Assembly (NCBI RefSeq): GCF_003585925.1
Contig: NZ_NRJH01000012.1
Location: forward strand, 37,969-101,968
DNA from: Psittacicella melopsittaci
GTDB lineage: Bacteria > Pseudomonadota > Gammaproteobacteria > Enterobacterales > Psittacicellaceae
Reading direction: 5' to 3'
DNA: 64,000 nt
The notes under the pieces are model-generated. The model did not search any database, was not told where the DNA came from, and saw only the letters and a program-made list of their open reading frames with translations. Shown one piece after another: positions 44,962 to 54,241 of the stretch (positions are counted from its first letter, which is position 1; each line of letters begins with the position of its first letter). Made by a program: the position numbers and the translations under genes.

Positions 44962-46146
44962 CTACTCTTCATTAATCGAGTTAACTAAATTAATAGTTGG
45001 GTTAATTAAGTAATAAATTGACCGTACAAATTTAGAGAACTCTGCAAATGGAGCATTAGATACGTAAACTACGTCTTTGTCCTGAATTGGGAATTTTTGT
45101 AACCAGAACATAGCTTGCGGATCTTTTAAATTGAGGCGATAAATAGTAGGAACACTATTATCAGCCGTATAGCCTTGGCTTAACCATTTTTGCCGTTGCT
45201 CAACTGGGAGGCTGCCAACATTAACATAACGGAAAACAAAGAGTCCTTTTGGATCGGCAAGGTTATCATTTAAGCCTTCAACTCGAGCTAGAGCTTGAGC
45301 TAAAGATAAACCTTGGGCAGAGAAATTAACTTCTTGACTTTTACCCACTGCTCCCATTGCCGTAAAGCTTAGAGGGTTAGTAAGCAGATAAACTATATCG
45401 CCTGGCTCAAGACGAACGTTTTGTTGCGGGTTGGTAACAAGACTAGCTAAAGAAATAGTTTTAACTTGTCCTTGGCGCGTAAGTTGCACAGAAATATCTT
45501 GAATTCCTGCATCCACGCCCCCAACTACAGCCACAGCATCAAGAACTCGCTCGCCATGTGCCGTTAGAGGCATGCGTACACTGTTCCCTTGACGTAATAC
45601 CGTTACATTTTCTGAATTGTTAGTTGTAACTTGAACTAGCACTTGCGGTTGGTTAGCTAATTTATTTAAACGAGCCACAAGGTTAGCTTGTACTTGTTGT
45701 GGGGTTTTGCCGGCTACAGAAACACGTCCCACAAAAGGTACGCTAATGTAACCATTATAATCTACCATTTGCCCAGGTAAAGTAACTGCTTGCGAACCTG
45801 TAGCGGCATCGCTAGCTAGGTTACTGTTAGTAGCAAATAAAATTGCTGGAGAAGCTTCCCAGAGAATTACCTGCACTACATCGCCTGGACCTATGCTGCC
45901 ATTAGCTTGCTTGCTTGGTGCAAAGGTAGAAAAGTTTTGTTGCTGTTGCCCTTGAAAAAGTTGGTTGGCAATAGAGTTAGTTACATCAATTACGGCTAGA
46001 GGTAAACTATCTGGCACTTGCTCGCCGTCGGCACTTACTACTGCACTCGTAGTTGGTCCTGACTTAGGCACTATGGCACAAGAAGCCAAAGTTAAAGCTA
46101 GAGTGCCCACCAGAAGGGTGCGCCAGCAAAAAGTTATTTTTCTCAT
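44962..46146 (-). CDS. Capsular polysaccharide export outer-membrane lipoprotein (BexD/CtrA/KpsD-Wza family)
   Basis: 394 residues. Signal peptide with lipobox LASC (lipidated Cys23). Then a polysaccharide-export domain (GPGDVVQVILWEASP, about 86-100; GYISVPFVGRVSVAGKTPQQVQ, about 131-153), SLBB-type domains (VRMPLTAHGERVLDAVAVVGG; VRLEPGDIVYLL; FSAQGLSLAQALARVEGL), and a C-terminal region that in Wza-type proteins forms the outer-membrane helix. It forms the outer-membrane channel for capsule export together with an inner-membrane ABC exporter, which is not in the window. The start overlaps the kpsS stop by 4 bp, so translation is coupled. Last gene of the capsule operon. It corresponds to P. 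multocida HexD and H. influenzae BexD. Confidence 0.9.
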   Translation of the reverse strand: MRKITFCWRTLLVGTLALTLASCAIVPKSGPTTSAVVSADGEQVPDSLPLAVIDVTNSIANQLFQGQQQQNFSTFAPSKQANGSIGPGDVVQVILWEASPAILFATNSNLASDAATGSQAVTLPGQMVDYNGYISVPFVGRVSVAGKTPQQVQANLVARLNKLANQPQVLVQVTTNNSENVTVLRQGNSVRMPLTAHGERVLDAVAVVGGVDAGIQDISVQLTRQGQVKTISLASLVTNPQQNVRLEPGDIVYLLTNPLSFTAMGAVGKSQEVNFSAQGLSLAQALARVEGLNDNLADPKGLFVFRYVNVGSLPVEQRQKWLSQGYTADNSVPTIYRLNLKDPQAMFWLQKFPIQDKDVVYVSNAPFAEFSKFVRSIYYLINPTINLVNSINEE

Positions 46147-47402
46147 AATCTATTGTGATAATAGTTCGTTAAATCGATAAGGTCTTCTACTTGATCACTC
46201 AAGGGTAAATATATGCGCGTGTAGAAGTTGCCATTAATTTGCGTATGATACAAGTGGTAAAGATTATAAGCTCGCTCTACAACCTGCTCTGGAGCTTGCG
46301 GAGTTTTCCAGAAGCTCTCTAAACTCCCTTGATGAGTTAAGCGAGCAAAATTATAAGCACAGTAGCCTAAAGTATAAGTAGGTAAACCGTGAATAAGCGA
46401 AGATAACCCTGAAGTAGAGTTAACTACCACTACCCCTTTGGCTTTACGCATTAAAATGGGTAAAGGGATATTTTTTATATATTTTATTCGTCCTTTTAAT
46501 TGCGGATACTCTTTAGTGTATTTGGCAATTAAGGACTTGTAGTTGCTAAAACCGCGATCAAGAGGATGCAGTTTAACAATTAATTTGGTATGACGCGGAG
46601 CATTTTGGGCAAAGCTAGTTAAAACCTGCCCGAGGTAGGTTGCCATGCTTTTTGCCTGACTATGGACTTTAATTTGGCTATCTATAGCTAACTGAAGCGG
46701 AAAAATAAAAAAGTCAGTAAACGCTTTGTTTTCTACTTTATGCATTAGATGTTTTTCTGGTAAATAGCTTAACCAGTAAACTAAACAAGCCTTAATCAGG
46801 TGATAGGTATAAAACCATAAATTGGTCGAACGGTGATGTTGATAGTATTTAAACTCATTACGCATCCACCAGATAAAAAAGTAATAAATAAAAGCAACCT
46901 TAGCTAAGGGTCTTAAACCTGCAGGCGGTTCACGCACTTCAGGTTTGCCTTCGAGATTTTGCGTTGCTTGTAAAAAGAATTCAGCGTCGCGCGGTAACTC
47001 AGAATAAGCATTAACACCATGCTCTTCGAGAGTTACATAATAAGGACGATAGTATCCCTCTTCAAACACCCAGAACTTAAGACCAAGTTCTTGAGCTAGT
47101 TCTTTAGCTTGACGGTGATAAATACGACAGTCTCCAAAACAGACTAAAGTATCTATTTTTTCTTTTTTAATAATATAGGCAAGATAATCTTTAAAAGCTT
47201 GTGGCTTATCATGAAAGCTATAGGTAGATTTAAATTTTTTGCTCGGATAAAAATGTTCATCCCCACCATTAAAATTTATTTTGCTCACATGCTTGTCTTG
47301 AGCTTGTAACCATTGACTTAGTTTAGCAAAAAAATTGCCAATAGGTCCTTGTAATAAAAGAAATCTTTGCCCTTGTTGCGTCATTTTTTGCAGATTACGC
47401 AT
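46143..47402 (-). CDS. kpsS: Capsule polysaccharide beta-Kdo transferase KpsS (PhyB/LipB/HcsB family)
   Basis: 419 residues. The KpsS pattern begins RFLLLQGPIGNFFAKLSQWLQ (a nucleotide-sugar-binding start), then KINFNGGDEHFYP, DTLVCFGDCRIYHRQA, FEEGYYRPYYVTLEEHGVNAYS, the HPLD motif of VKLHPLDRG, and VVVNSTSGLSSLIHGLPTYTLG. KpsS adds the first Kdo to lyso-phosphatidylglycerol, and KpsC then builds the poly-Kdo linker that anchors group 2 capsules. It overlaps the downstream export gene by 4 bp and starts 21 bp after the kpsC stop. The ATG at 47402 gives MRNLQKMTQQG; an internal Met7 is possible. Confidence 0.9.
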   Translation of the reverse strand: MRNLQKMTQQGQRFLLLQGPIGNFFAKLSQWLQAQDKHVSKINFNGGDEHFYPSKKFKSTYSFHDKPQAFKDYLAYIIKKEKIDTLVCFGDCRIYHRQAKELAQELGLKFWVFEEGYYRPYYVTLEEHGVNAYSELPRDAEFFLQATQNLEGKPEVREPPAGLRPLAKVAFIYYFFIWWMRNEFKYYQHHRSTNLWFYTYHLIKACLVYWLSYLPEKHLMHKVENKAFTDFFIFPLQLAIDSQIKVHSQAKSMATYLGQVLTSFAQNAPRHTKLIVKLHPLDRGFSNYKSLIAKYTKEYPQLKGRIKYIKNIPLPILMRKAKGVVVVNSTSGLSSLIHGLPTYTLGYCAYNFARLTHQGSLESFWKTPQAPEQVVERAYNLYHLYHTQINGNFYTRIYLPLSDQVEDLIDLTNYYHNRL

Positions 47403-47423
47403 ATAAATCCTTGCAAGGGCTAC

Positions 47424-49553
47424 CTAGCGTTTGCTACGGCGCCAAGTGAGATAAAGATGAGTTAACTTATTTTGTTGTTTTTGCCACCAACTACTGCTTA
47501 TTGCCACTTGTTTGAGGTGTTGACGTTGGGCAGCTAAGTATTTAACCGCTGCTAGGGCATTAGTAAAGCCTGGCTCGGTTGGTAGTTTATACAACGGGTA
47601 TACCAGAAGGGTAGCTGCAATTAACTCGGCAAGGCTGAGCTTACGTTGTCGACGCGGTAAGGCTATTTGATCTTGGGTCAAGCCCCAACCTGCGTAAAAC
47701 GGCAAGCCATAACAATGCACTTGTTTGCCTCTTAATAAAGCCTCAAAGCCGGCTAAAGAGGTCATAGTATGCACTTGATCTACGCGCTCGATTAAAGCAA
47801 GAATATTTGCCTCTACTATTTGTTGGTCGGCATATTGTAATACTTGCTCGAGCTCGTGTACCCCTTGACGGTTTTTACTAACTACATCTGGATGTGGTTT
47901 ATAGATAATATATGCCTCAGGATTTAAGGCTCTGACACGTTTTAATAATTCGAGGTTAGACTTTACTTCAGGCGAACCATAGGCAAGCGAAGCATCATCT
48001 TCTACTTGTCCTGGTACCAGAATTATTGTTTTATCCTCTGGAAGCTCTAAATTTACTTGGAGCTCCCCTACATTATACTTGCCAATTTGCTCTTGCCTCA
48101 ACCTTTGTTGCAGCTCTTGAGCTTGCGCCAGTTCATAGGGAGCAAAAGCATAGTTTTGGCAAATGCTTTCTAAGGCACTTGGGGTTTGGCTATTAAAGTA
48201 AATTCCTTGTCCATCCAGCACCAGAGATACAGGGGCAACTAGGTTCGAGCCCAGACCTACCGAACGAATAAAACCATCTTCCATGCGAATGATTGGCAGG
48301 TGATATTTTTCCCCTAACTCGAGTCCGCGCTTGCCTTGCCCCCAAACTAAGAGCTTGGTATTAGCTATAGCTTGTCCTTGTTTAGCTAAGAGCTTGGCAA
48401 GTTTTTTACTGCTAGTGAATTTAACTTCACGTGGTAAAAATGGTTTTACTACTGCTCGTTTCCAAAAGCTCATATCTAAAGCATAAATTTGCCCTTGTAA
48501 ACTCGGCTGTAAAATTTTTTGTTGGGCAAGGTAGGTTAACACTTGCCAAATATGCCCAGGTTTACCTGTAGCAGGATCGAGATAACGCGGATAGCGTAAA
48601 TAAGCCCCTAATACCAAATGGGCAAGAGTTAGTTTTTTGCGTCTTGGCGTTGAGGCTAAAGCCTGCATAAAAGGATGACGATCGTCAGTTAACCCCCAGG
48701 CACCATACCAACTTGCCCCAAAGGTAACTACTTGCTTACCCGCAAGTAAAGCTTCAAAACCTAGTTGCGAAGTCACGGCATAGACCTTATCCACATAAGC
48801 TAAAAGACTTTGCGGATTACAATCGCCAATAAAAGTTACTCCCTCTAAATCAAGAGGATAATAACCTTGCTTTTTGCCACAGAGCACATCTGGATGAGTT
48901 TTTATCCAAATTTGGGCTTCCGGGTTTTCTGCTTGGGCTTGGGCGAGCATTTGTTTAAAAGTTTGCTCATCAGCTTGCCCATACACTATTGCCATATCCT
49001 GGAAAGTTTGATCAACAACCAGCACTACAGGTTTACTTGCCTCATAGTTGTCTGGCACCTGAAAACCTTGAGCATGGTTGTATTTAGATATGGCATGCTT
49101 AACAATAAACTGCGCTACTTGCTCGGCTTGGGCTAATTCTGCTGGGCTCGCAGGACTTAAAAGCAGTTCTTCTAAGCGCGAAGGTGCAGATAAATCATAG
49201 TAAATGCCTAGATGATCATATACCAGAGATAAGGGTGCCGAACCCGTAACCCCCAGCCCCAAGGAACGAATAAAACCGTCTTCGAGAGCCAGATAACTAA
49301 TACCTTGCTCTTGGGCTAAGGCCCGAGCTTTAACCGTAGTTTGGCGATAGCCCCAACCTACAACTAGAGGCGAACTTAAGTTAATTTCCTCTTGAGCTGG
49401 AGTAAACTGACCAGCCTCTTGAGCAAAGAAACTTTGTATCTCTCCAGCCCTTACTTGCGGACTACGCCAGGCATATTTAAACTCAAGCTCAGGAAAAAAG
49501 TGGGCTGAGGTAGTGATTAATTTACGCGAAAAGCTATAAGCTATTGCTGTCAT
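47424..49553 (-). CDS. kpsC: Capsule polysaccharide beta-Kdo transferase KpsC (PhyA/LipA/HcsA family)
   Basis: 709 residues made of two homologous GT modules, as in KpsC. Each has an EDGFIRS..LG motif (LALEDGFIRSLGLG near 91; RMEDGFIRSVGLG near 428), a following LVxD..GIY(Y/F) strand, an HPDV motif (KTHPDVL near 222; KPHPDVV near 555) and a VTSQLGFEALL or TSLAGFEALL sequence before GK. KpsC polymerises the beta-Kdo linker. Its ATG overlaps the upstream glycosyltransferase stop (ATGA), showing translational coupling. In P. multocida the phyA-phyB pair has the same order relative to transcription. Confidence 0.93.
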   Translation of the reverse strand: MTAIAYSFSRKLITTSAHFFPELEFKYAWRSPQVRAGEIQSFFAQEAGQFTPAQEEINLSSPLVVGWGYRQTTVKARALAQEQGISYLALEDGFIRSLGLGVTGSAPLSLVYDHLGIYYDLSAPSRLEELLLSPASPAELAQAEQVAQFIVKHAISKYNHAQGFQVPDNYEASKPVVLVVDQTFQDMAIVYGQADEQTFKQMLAQAQAENPEAQIWIKTHPDVLCGKKQGYYPLDLEGVTFIGDCNPQSLLAYVDKVYAVTSQLGFEALLAGKQVVTFGASWYGAWGLTDDRHPFMQALASTPRRKKLTLAHLVLGAYLRYPRYLDPATGKPGHIWQVLTYLAQQKILQPSLQGQIYALDMSFWKRAVVKPFLPREVKFTSSKKLAKLLAKQGQAIANTKLLVWGQGKRGLELGEKYHLPIIRMEDGFIRSVGLGSNLVAPVSLVLDGQGIYFNSQTPSALESICQNYAFAPYELAQAQELQQRLRQEQIGKYNVGELQVNLELPEDKTIILVPGQVEDDASLAYGSPEVKSNLELLKRVRALNPEAYIIYKPHPDVVSKNRQGVHELEQVLQYADQQIVEANILALIERVDQVHTMTSLAGFEALLRGKQVHCYGLPFYAGWGLTQDQIALPRRQRKLSLAELIAATLLVYPLYKLPTEPGFTNALAAVKYLAAQRQHLKQVAISSSWWQKQQNKLTHLYLTWRRSKR

Positions 49554-51022
49554 AATTGAGTAATAAATTCTTGATCTTGAGCTAAATTAGCAGTATTAAT
49601 CTCCAGAGCTTGAGGCACGGCAAAAGCTCGGTAATTAGGCTCATAATATAATTGCTCAGGACGGGCAGTAGTTAAAAAACTCTGCCATGCGTATAAATAA
49701 GTTAAACGTTGAGCACTGCCCATTAAACTCGAATAGCCAGTTTTAGGGTCATGCATGAGCGAAGTTGCTAATTCATTGCCCAGGACTAGAACTTGTTGGA
49801 GATTTAAAACTGCCTTTTCCCCAAAGGCACGTTTGAGACGAGCTAAAAACTCACTATCAGCTCCCGTTCTTACCCAATCCCAACCTCCGAGCTTGCTAAG
49901 TACTAGCTCTTTACGCCAAAGAGGTGAGGCTGGATTTAAGCGAATAAGCGGATATACCAAGCGGGCAGTAAAGATCCCTTCTTGGTCAAGTTTTAACCAA
50001 CGTGAGGTAGTAGCTATAAGCTCAGGGTGCTCGAGTAAAGGTTGTACCTGCCGAGCAATTTTTTCTGGATGTGCCCAGTCATCGGCATCATGGGTAGTAA
50101 CGAATTGACCGTTGGTTAACTTGAGAGCCAGATTTTTTGCCCCAAAAGTGCCTATATTAGCTGGTAAACGCACATAACGCACCCTAGCGTCTGCTTGGCA
50201 AACAGGGTTAATAAGGCTCTTAATGTCCTGAGTGCTAGCATCGTCGATAACAATTATTTCCAGATTTTGGTAAGTTTGCTCTCGTAAAGAGTTAACCGCA
50301 AGCAATAAGGTCTGCTCGGCATTATAACAGGTTACGATAATACTTACTAAAGGACCGCTAACTTGACTCGGCGTATAGCTCTCTAATTGACTGAGATTAA
50401 AAGTTAAATCTGGGCACGAACGCGGAATACTTGCTAAACCTTGACTTTGCCAAAGGTGGCACAAGGCTTGATAAGCATAAGAAACCTTGCGTGGTTTTTT
50501 TACTTCGGGTTCTTCCTGCTTAAGAATATGCTCGACTTTACGTGGGACATAATCTTCAACCGCCTCGGCTAACCAAGTACGATAGTTAGCTTCAAGAAAA
50601 TAGAGGTTTTCTTGTTGCTTGCGCGTAAAGCGTATGTCTCTTTGCTCTAAGCAAACGAGCAAGTGTTTTAACATTGACAAGTTGCCCACGGCACTAGCTG
50701 CTCCTGCTAGAGGTAATAACCAATTCGAGTTATAGTGTTTTTTAACTAGAGCATAATGCAGGTTATACCAACTTAAAGCACTTGCAGGTAAATGCACGGC
50801 AAGTAGAGGTAAGGCTTCGAGAATAAACTTGCGCGAGCTCACCCTTTTACCAAGCCAATGGGCATAATGCAGGGCAGCTTGCTTGTAACCGCTCGCCGCT
50901 AAACAGAGAATATAATATAGTTGTTCTTTTTTGCCCCAACGCGGAAACTTTTCTTGGCGTACGGCAAGATAGTTATTTGCTTTATAGAGATGGGCAAACT
51001 TAGTTGACCATGGCCACTGCAT
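49550..51022 (-). CDS. Capsular glycosyltransferase, GT2 family with N-terminal helical domain
   Basis: 490 residues. Residues 1-200 are helical and unassigned. The GT-A domain begins PLVSIIVTCYNAEQTLLLAVNSL (about 222) and has the nucleotide-sugar motifs VIDDAST (about 255) and the DxD-type THDADDWAHPEKI (about 311-323), with an acceptor-region WDWVRTGADSEFLARLKRAFG further on. It resembles the HyaE/DcbE-type auxiliary glycosyltransferases next to P. multocida capsule synthases in position and length; the sugar transferred is unknown. It lies between ugd (12 bp upstream) and kpsC (4-bp overlap). ATG start at 51022. Confidence 0.82.
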   Translation of the reverse strand: MQWPWSTKFAHLYKANNYLAVRQEKFPRWGKKEQLYYILCLAASGYKQAALHYAHWLGKRVSSRKFILEALPLLAVHLPASALSWYNLHYALVKKHYNSNWLLPLAGAASAVGNLSMLKHLLVCLEQRDIRFTRKQQENLYFLEANYRTWLAEAVEDYVPRKVEHILKQEEPEVKKPRKVSYAYQALCHLWQSQGLASIPRSCPDLTFNLSQLESYTPSQVSGPLVSIIVTCYNAEQTLLLAVNSLREQTYQNLEIIVIDDASTQDIKSLINPVCQADARVRYVRLPANIGTFGAKNLALKLTNGQFVTTHDADDWAHPEKIARQVQPLLEHPELIATTSRWLKLDQEGIFTARLVYPLIRLNPASPLWRKELVLSKLGGWDWVRTGADSEFLARLKRAFGEKAVLNLQQVLVLGNELATSLMHDPKTGYSSLMGSAQRLTYLYAWQSFLTTARPEQLYYEPNYRAFAVPQALEINTANLAQDQEFITQL

Positions 51023-51034
51023 CTTGTCCTCTTT

Positions 51035-52213
51035 TTAATCATCTGTTCCAGATAAATCACGACTGTATACTTTAGAGGCATAAGGACTGAGCTTGCTATC
51101 ACTGCGATTAGCAATAATTAGGTCACTCAATTGAGCAAAAGTAGCAAAGTCATTAACTACTGTTACTTGCTCGAGAATTTGGCTTTTTTCGAGCATAGGC
51201 TCATAGACTATTACTTTAACTCCTTGGGCTTGTAAACGTTCAATTACGCCTAATACAGCTGCATCACGAAAGTTATCTGAACCGGCTTTCATAATTAAAC
51301 GATAAACGCCAACTACCTTAGCTCCGGTCGCTAAGATGCTTTTGGCAATAAAATCCTTACGATGGTCATTAGCTTCCACTATTGCCCCAATTAAACTCTG
51401 CTCTTCAATATTTTTATAGTTGGCAAGTAGTTGTTTAGTGTCCTTAGGCAGACAATAGCCGCCATAACCAAAACTTGGATTATTATAATGCAGACCTATA
51501 CGCGGATCTAAACCCACGCCGCGAATAATTTGATTTATATCTAAATTATACACTGAAGCATAAGTATCTATTTCATTAAAATAGGCAACTCGCATTGCCA
51601 GATAGGTATTGGCAAAAAGTTTTATCGCCTCAGCTTCGGTATTGCCTGTGAGAATTATTTCTACTTCTTCTTTAGCACTAGCCTCTTTTAGCAGCTGGGC
51701 AAAAGTAGCTGCTTGCTCGCTGGTCCCGCCGACAATAATGCGGCTCGGATAGAGGTTGTCATATAAAGAATGCCCTTCGCGTAAAAACTCTGGGGAAAAG
51801 TAAATGCTCTCGGTTGCAAAGCGCTCACGCATACTATTACTAAAGCCAATCGGAATCGTTGATTTAATAATAATGGTAGCCTGCGGGCTATAACGTAAAG
51901 TTTGGGCAATGCTTTGCTCTACAGACTCGGTATCAAAGTAGTTTTCTACCGGATCATAATTAGTTGGCGTGGCAATTACCACATAATCTACGCCCGTAAG
52001 AGCTTGCTCTGCCTCGGTGGTTGCCGAAAGTTGGAGCTCTGTTTCTCCTAAGAATTCGGCAATAGCGTGTTCTTGAATCGGTGCTTGTTTAGCTTCGATT
52101 TTGGCAACTTTTTCCGGATTAATTTCCAGTAAAGTCACCTGATTTTTTTGGGCGAGGATGCAAGCGTTAGATAAGCCTACATAACCAGCCCCGATTACAG
52201 CTATCTTTTTCAT
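51035..52213 (-). CDS. ugd: UDP-glucose 6-dehydrogenase
   Basis: 392 residues. It oxidises UDP-glucose to UDP-glucuronate with two NAD+. NAD-binding motif IAVIGAGYVGLSNA (4-17), VVIATPTNYD, then the YFSPEFLREG segment and the catalytic cysteine in GGYCLPKDTKQL (Cys254). Length and the short C-terminal UDP-binding domain match E. coli Ugd and P. multocida HyaC/DcbC rather than the longer UDP-ManNAc dehydrogenases. Its presence inside the operon predicts a glucuronic-acid-containing capsule. The stop is 12 bp before the next gene. Confidence 0.94.
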   Translation of the reverse strand: MKKIAVIGAGYVGLSNACILAQKNQVTLLEINPEKVAKIEAKQAPIQEHAIAEFLGETELQLSATTEAEQALTGVDYVVIATPTNYDPVENYFDTESVEQSIAQTLRYSPQATIIIKSTIPIGFSNSMRERFATESIYFSPEFLREGHSLYDNLYPSRIIVGGTSEQAATFAQLLKEASAKEEVEIILTGNTEAEAIKLFANTYLAMRVAYFNEIDTYASVYNLDINQIIRGVGLDPRIGLHYNNPSFGYGGYCLPKDTKQLLANYKNIEEQSLIGAIVEANDHRKDFIAKSILATGAKVVGVYRLIMKAGSDNFRDAAVLGVIERLQAQGVKVIVYEPMLEKSQILEQVTVVNDFATFAQLSDLIIANRSDSKLSPYASKVYSRDLSGTDD

Positions 52214-52266
52214 AATCTATAACCCAAGTAAGAGAGAGACAAGACCAGGAGTCTTGTCTTCTCTTG

Positions 52267-54231
52267 TTAATGCAAATAAAAGTTTAAGGTTGGTAATAAA
52301 GTTTGTAAGACTTCTTTATCACCTATGAGTTGCTTAATAGCAGTAAACCCCCAAGGAGCATGATTTTGTACTAGCGAGGTCTGTACCTTGTCATTATTTT
52401 TGTACTCGGTAAATAATGTAGCACTATTGCCATTATCTTCGCTTAGCCATTCAGGAAATCTTTGTATTGCTACTTGGAGAAGATTATTTTCTTTACAGTA
52501 GATAGCAAAGTAAAGATCCACCATTCCTGGTTGACTAAAGTTACTTAGTTTAAACTCTTTAAACTGACTTACTCTAAAGGCTACTGTACCCGTACCAAGA
52601 ATATTCACCGCCCTGTCTTCTTCGAGTCCTTTATTAAAGTTGTATACCAGACGTTGCGGAGAAAAGTACTTGCTAATACTGCTCGGAATTATAACCCCGT
52701 GCACACCAACAACCGCTTGCTCTTGGTATTGTGCAAGCTTAGCTAGGAGGCAGTTAACATAATCTACAGGGTAAACTAAGTCATCATCACAAGTTAAGTA
52801 ATAGGCATCTATATTATTTTTTAGCAGTTTTTCGAGGAGAATAAACTTGCCATTATCACGTATTGAAGTTGCCTTATCTTTACTTACAACTACCGTTGCC
52901 CTGTCGCCTAGTTCTTCAATAAACTTAGGTACTTTAGCATAGCCGTCTAAGTAAAAATGAAAATAATCTACTTGCGGACTCAAAGCCTTAACTACATTAG
53001 CAAGTTGTTTTTCTCGACTTGGGATCGAGCAAATACTAACATAAACTGGTAGTTTAGGGTTAGCGAGTTTACTCATGCCCGTCTCAAGCGGATAAACATC
53101 CCGAGTGCGTGGAAAAGTAAAATAATCTTTGTACTTTTGGGGTGGGGTTTGCTCGAGAAACTTTTTAAAAGTGCTACTATAGTTAGCTCGCATTGGCGAA
53201 AGCTCTTGGTTAATGCTAAAGCGATTAGTCCACTCTACCATATCCACAAAAAGCGAATCTGCTCGCATGGTATTAAAGTATAAAGGGAGCATTAAGCCAA
53301 CTATTTGTTGACGCCCATATTTGGCTACGAGGCGATGATAAAACTCATCATCGGAAGCACACGTGGTGTTATTAAAATAACCCACTTGGGCAAAAGCTTC
53401 TTTACGAACACCTAGGGTAATTAAGCCCAGCTTATAGGCATTGTTGTTTAAACGTATAACATTATTATACTCAGTTTCTACGCGAGCATAGGCACAGCGT
53501 ACGGCAATAGCTTTCGGGTGGGCGAGTAAATGCGCTACACAACGAGCAATACGCTCATGATGACAAACATCATCGGAGTCGTGGAAGAAAATGATTTCTC
53601 CTTTAGCTTTAGTTATCCCGAGGTTTTTTGCATAATAAGTGCCTAGATTAACATTTAAGCGATGAGCTTTAATGCGACCATAAGCTTTTGCCATGCGTTC
53701 AACTATGGCAAAGGTATTGTCTCTACTATTATCGTCAATTACTAAAATTTCTAAATTCGGGTAGGTTTGTAAAAGTAACGAATTTAAAGCCTCTTCAATA
53801 TACTCTTCTGTATTATGACAAGTCATAATCACGCTTACTAGAGGGCAATGGGCAGGAGGTAACTCAGGACTTGGGGTATGAGCTACCTGTTGATATAAGT
53901 CAGCAACATTAAGCAGTTGATTGGGAGTATATAAACGTTGCGGATCAGTTACGCCTTGTGCAATTAAATCGAGCGTATAAGGACTGATATTGCCTTGATA
54001 GTAGTTCTTTAATTCAGGACTGGCTTCAAGCTCGTGCCAAAGGCGTTCAATCTGTGCAAGGGTTAAACTCTGCGGTGAACCATGGTAGTTTAAATGCTTC
54101 CAACATTGGCTAATATTGTACTCTACCAAATCTAAATCTTTATATTGCAAAGCTATTTGGTAGTAAAGGCTCAGAGCTTGCTGGTAAGAGCCTTGACGAA
54201 ATAGCTGATTAGCTTGAGAGAATAAGGTCAT
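52267..54231 (-). CDS. Two-domain capsule glycosyltransferase, resembling bifunctional heparosan-type synthases
   Basis: 654 residues from the ATG at 54231, 10 bases after the upstream stop. An upstream in-frame ATG at 54270 would overlap the previous gene by 29 bp. The first 130 residues are helical. GT2 domain: PLVSVIMTCHNTEEYIEEALNSL (about 129), LEILVIDDNSRD, and the DxD motif FFHDSDDVCHHERI (about 216). Second domain (about 400-640): VYVSICSIPSREKQLANVVKAL, YYLTCDDDLVYPVDYV, NILGTGTVAFRVSQF and LSEDNGNSATLFTEYKNND. This two-transferase architecture, next to ugd, is that of Pasteurella heparosan synthases (PmHS/DcbF), which add GlcA and GlcNAc alternately. The polymer here is inferred, not proven. 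Confidence 0.72.
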   Translation of the reverse strand: MTLFSQANQLFRQGSYQQALSLYYQIALQYKDLDLVEYNISQCWKHLNYHGSPQSLTLAQIERLWHELEASPELKNYYQGNISPYTLDLIAQGVTDPQRLYTPNQLLNVADLYQQVAHTPSPELPPAHCPLVSVIMTCHNTEEYIEEALNSLLLQTYPNLEILVIDDNSRDNTFAIVERMAKAYGRIKAHRLNVNLGTYYAKNLGITKAKGEIIFFHDSDDVCHHERIARCVAHLLAHPKAIAVRCAYARVETEYNNVIRLNNNAYKLGLITLGVRKEAFAQVGYFNNTTCASDDEFYHRLVAKYGRQQIVGLMLPLYFNTMRADSLFVDMVEWTNRFSINQELSPMRANYSSTFKKFLEQTPPQKYKDYFTFPRTRDVYPLETGMSKLANPKLPVYVSICSIPSREKQLANVVKALSPQVDYFHFYLDGYAKVPKFIEELGDRATVVVSKDKATSIRDNGKFILLEKLLKNNIDAYYLTCDDDLVYPVDYVNCLLAKLAQYQEQAVVGVHGVIIPSSISKYFSPQRLVYNFNKGLEEDRAVNILGTGTVAFRVSQFKEFKLSNFSQPGMVDLYFAIYCKENNLLQVAIQRFPEWLSEDNGNSATLFTEYKNNDKVQTSLVQNHAPWGFTAIKQLIGDKEVLQTLLPTLNFYLH

Positions 54232-54241
54232 AAACTCAACT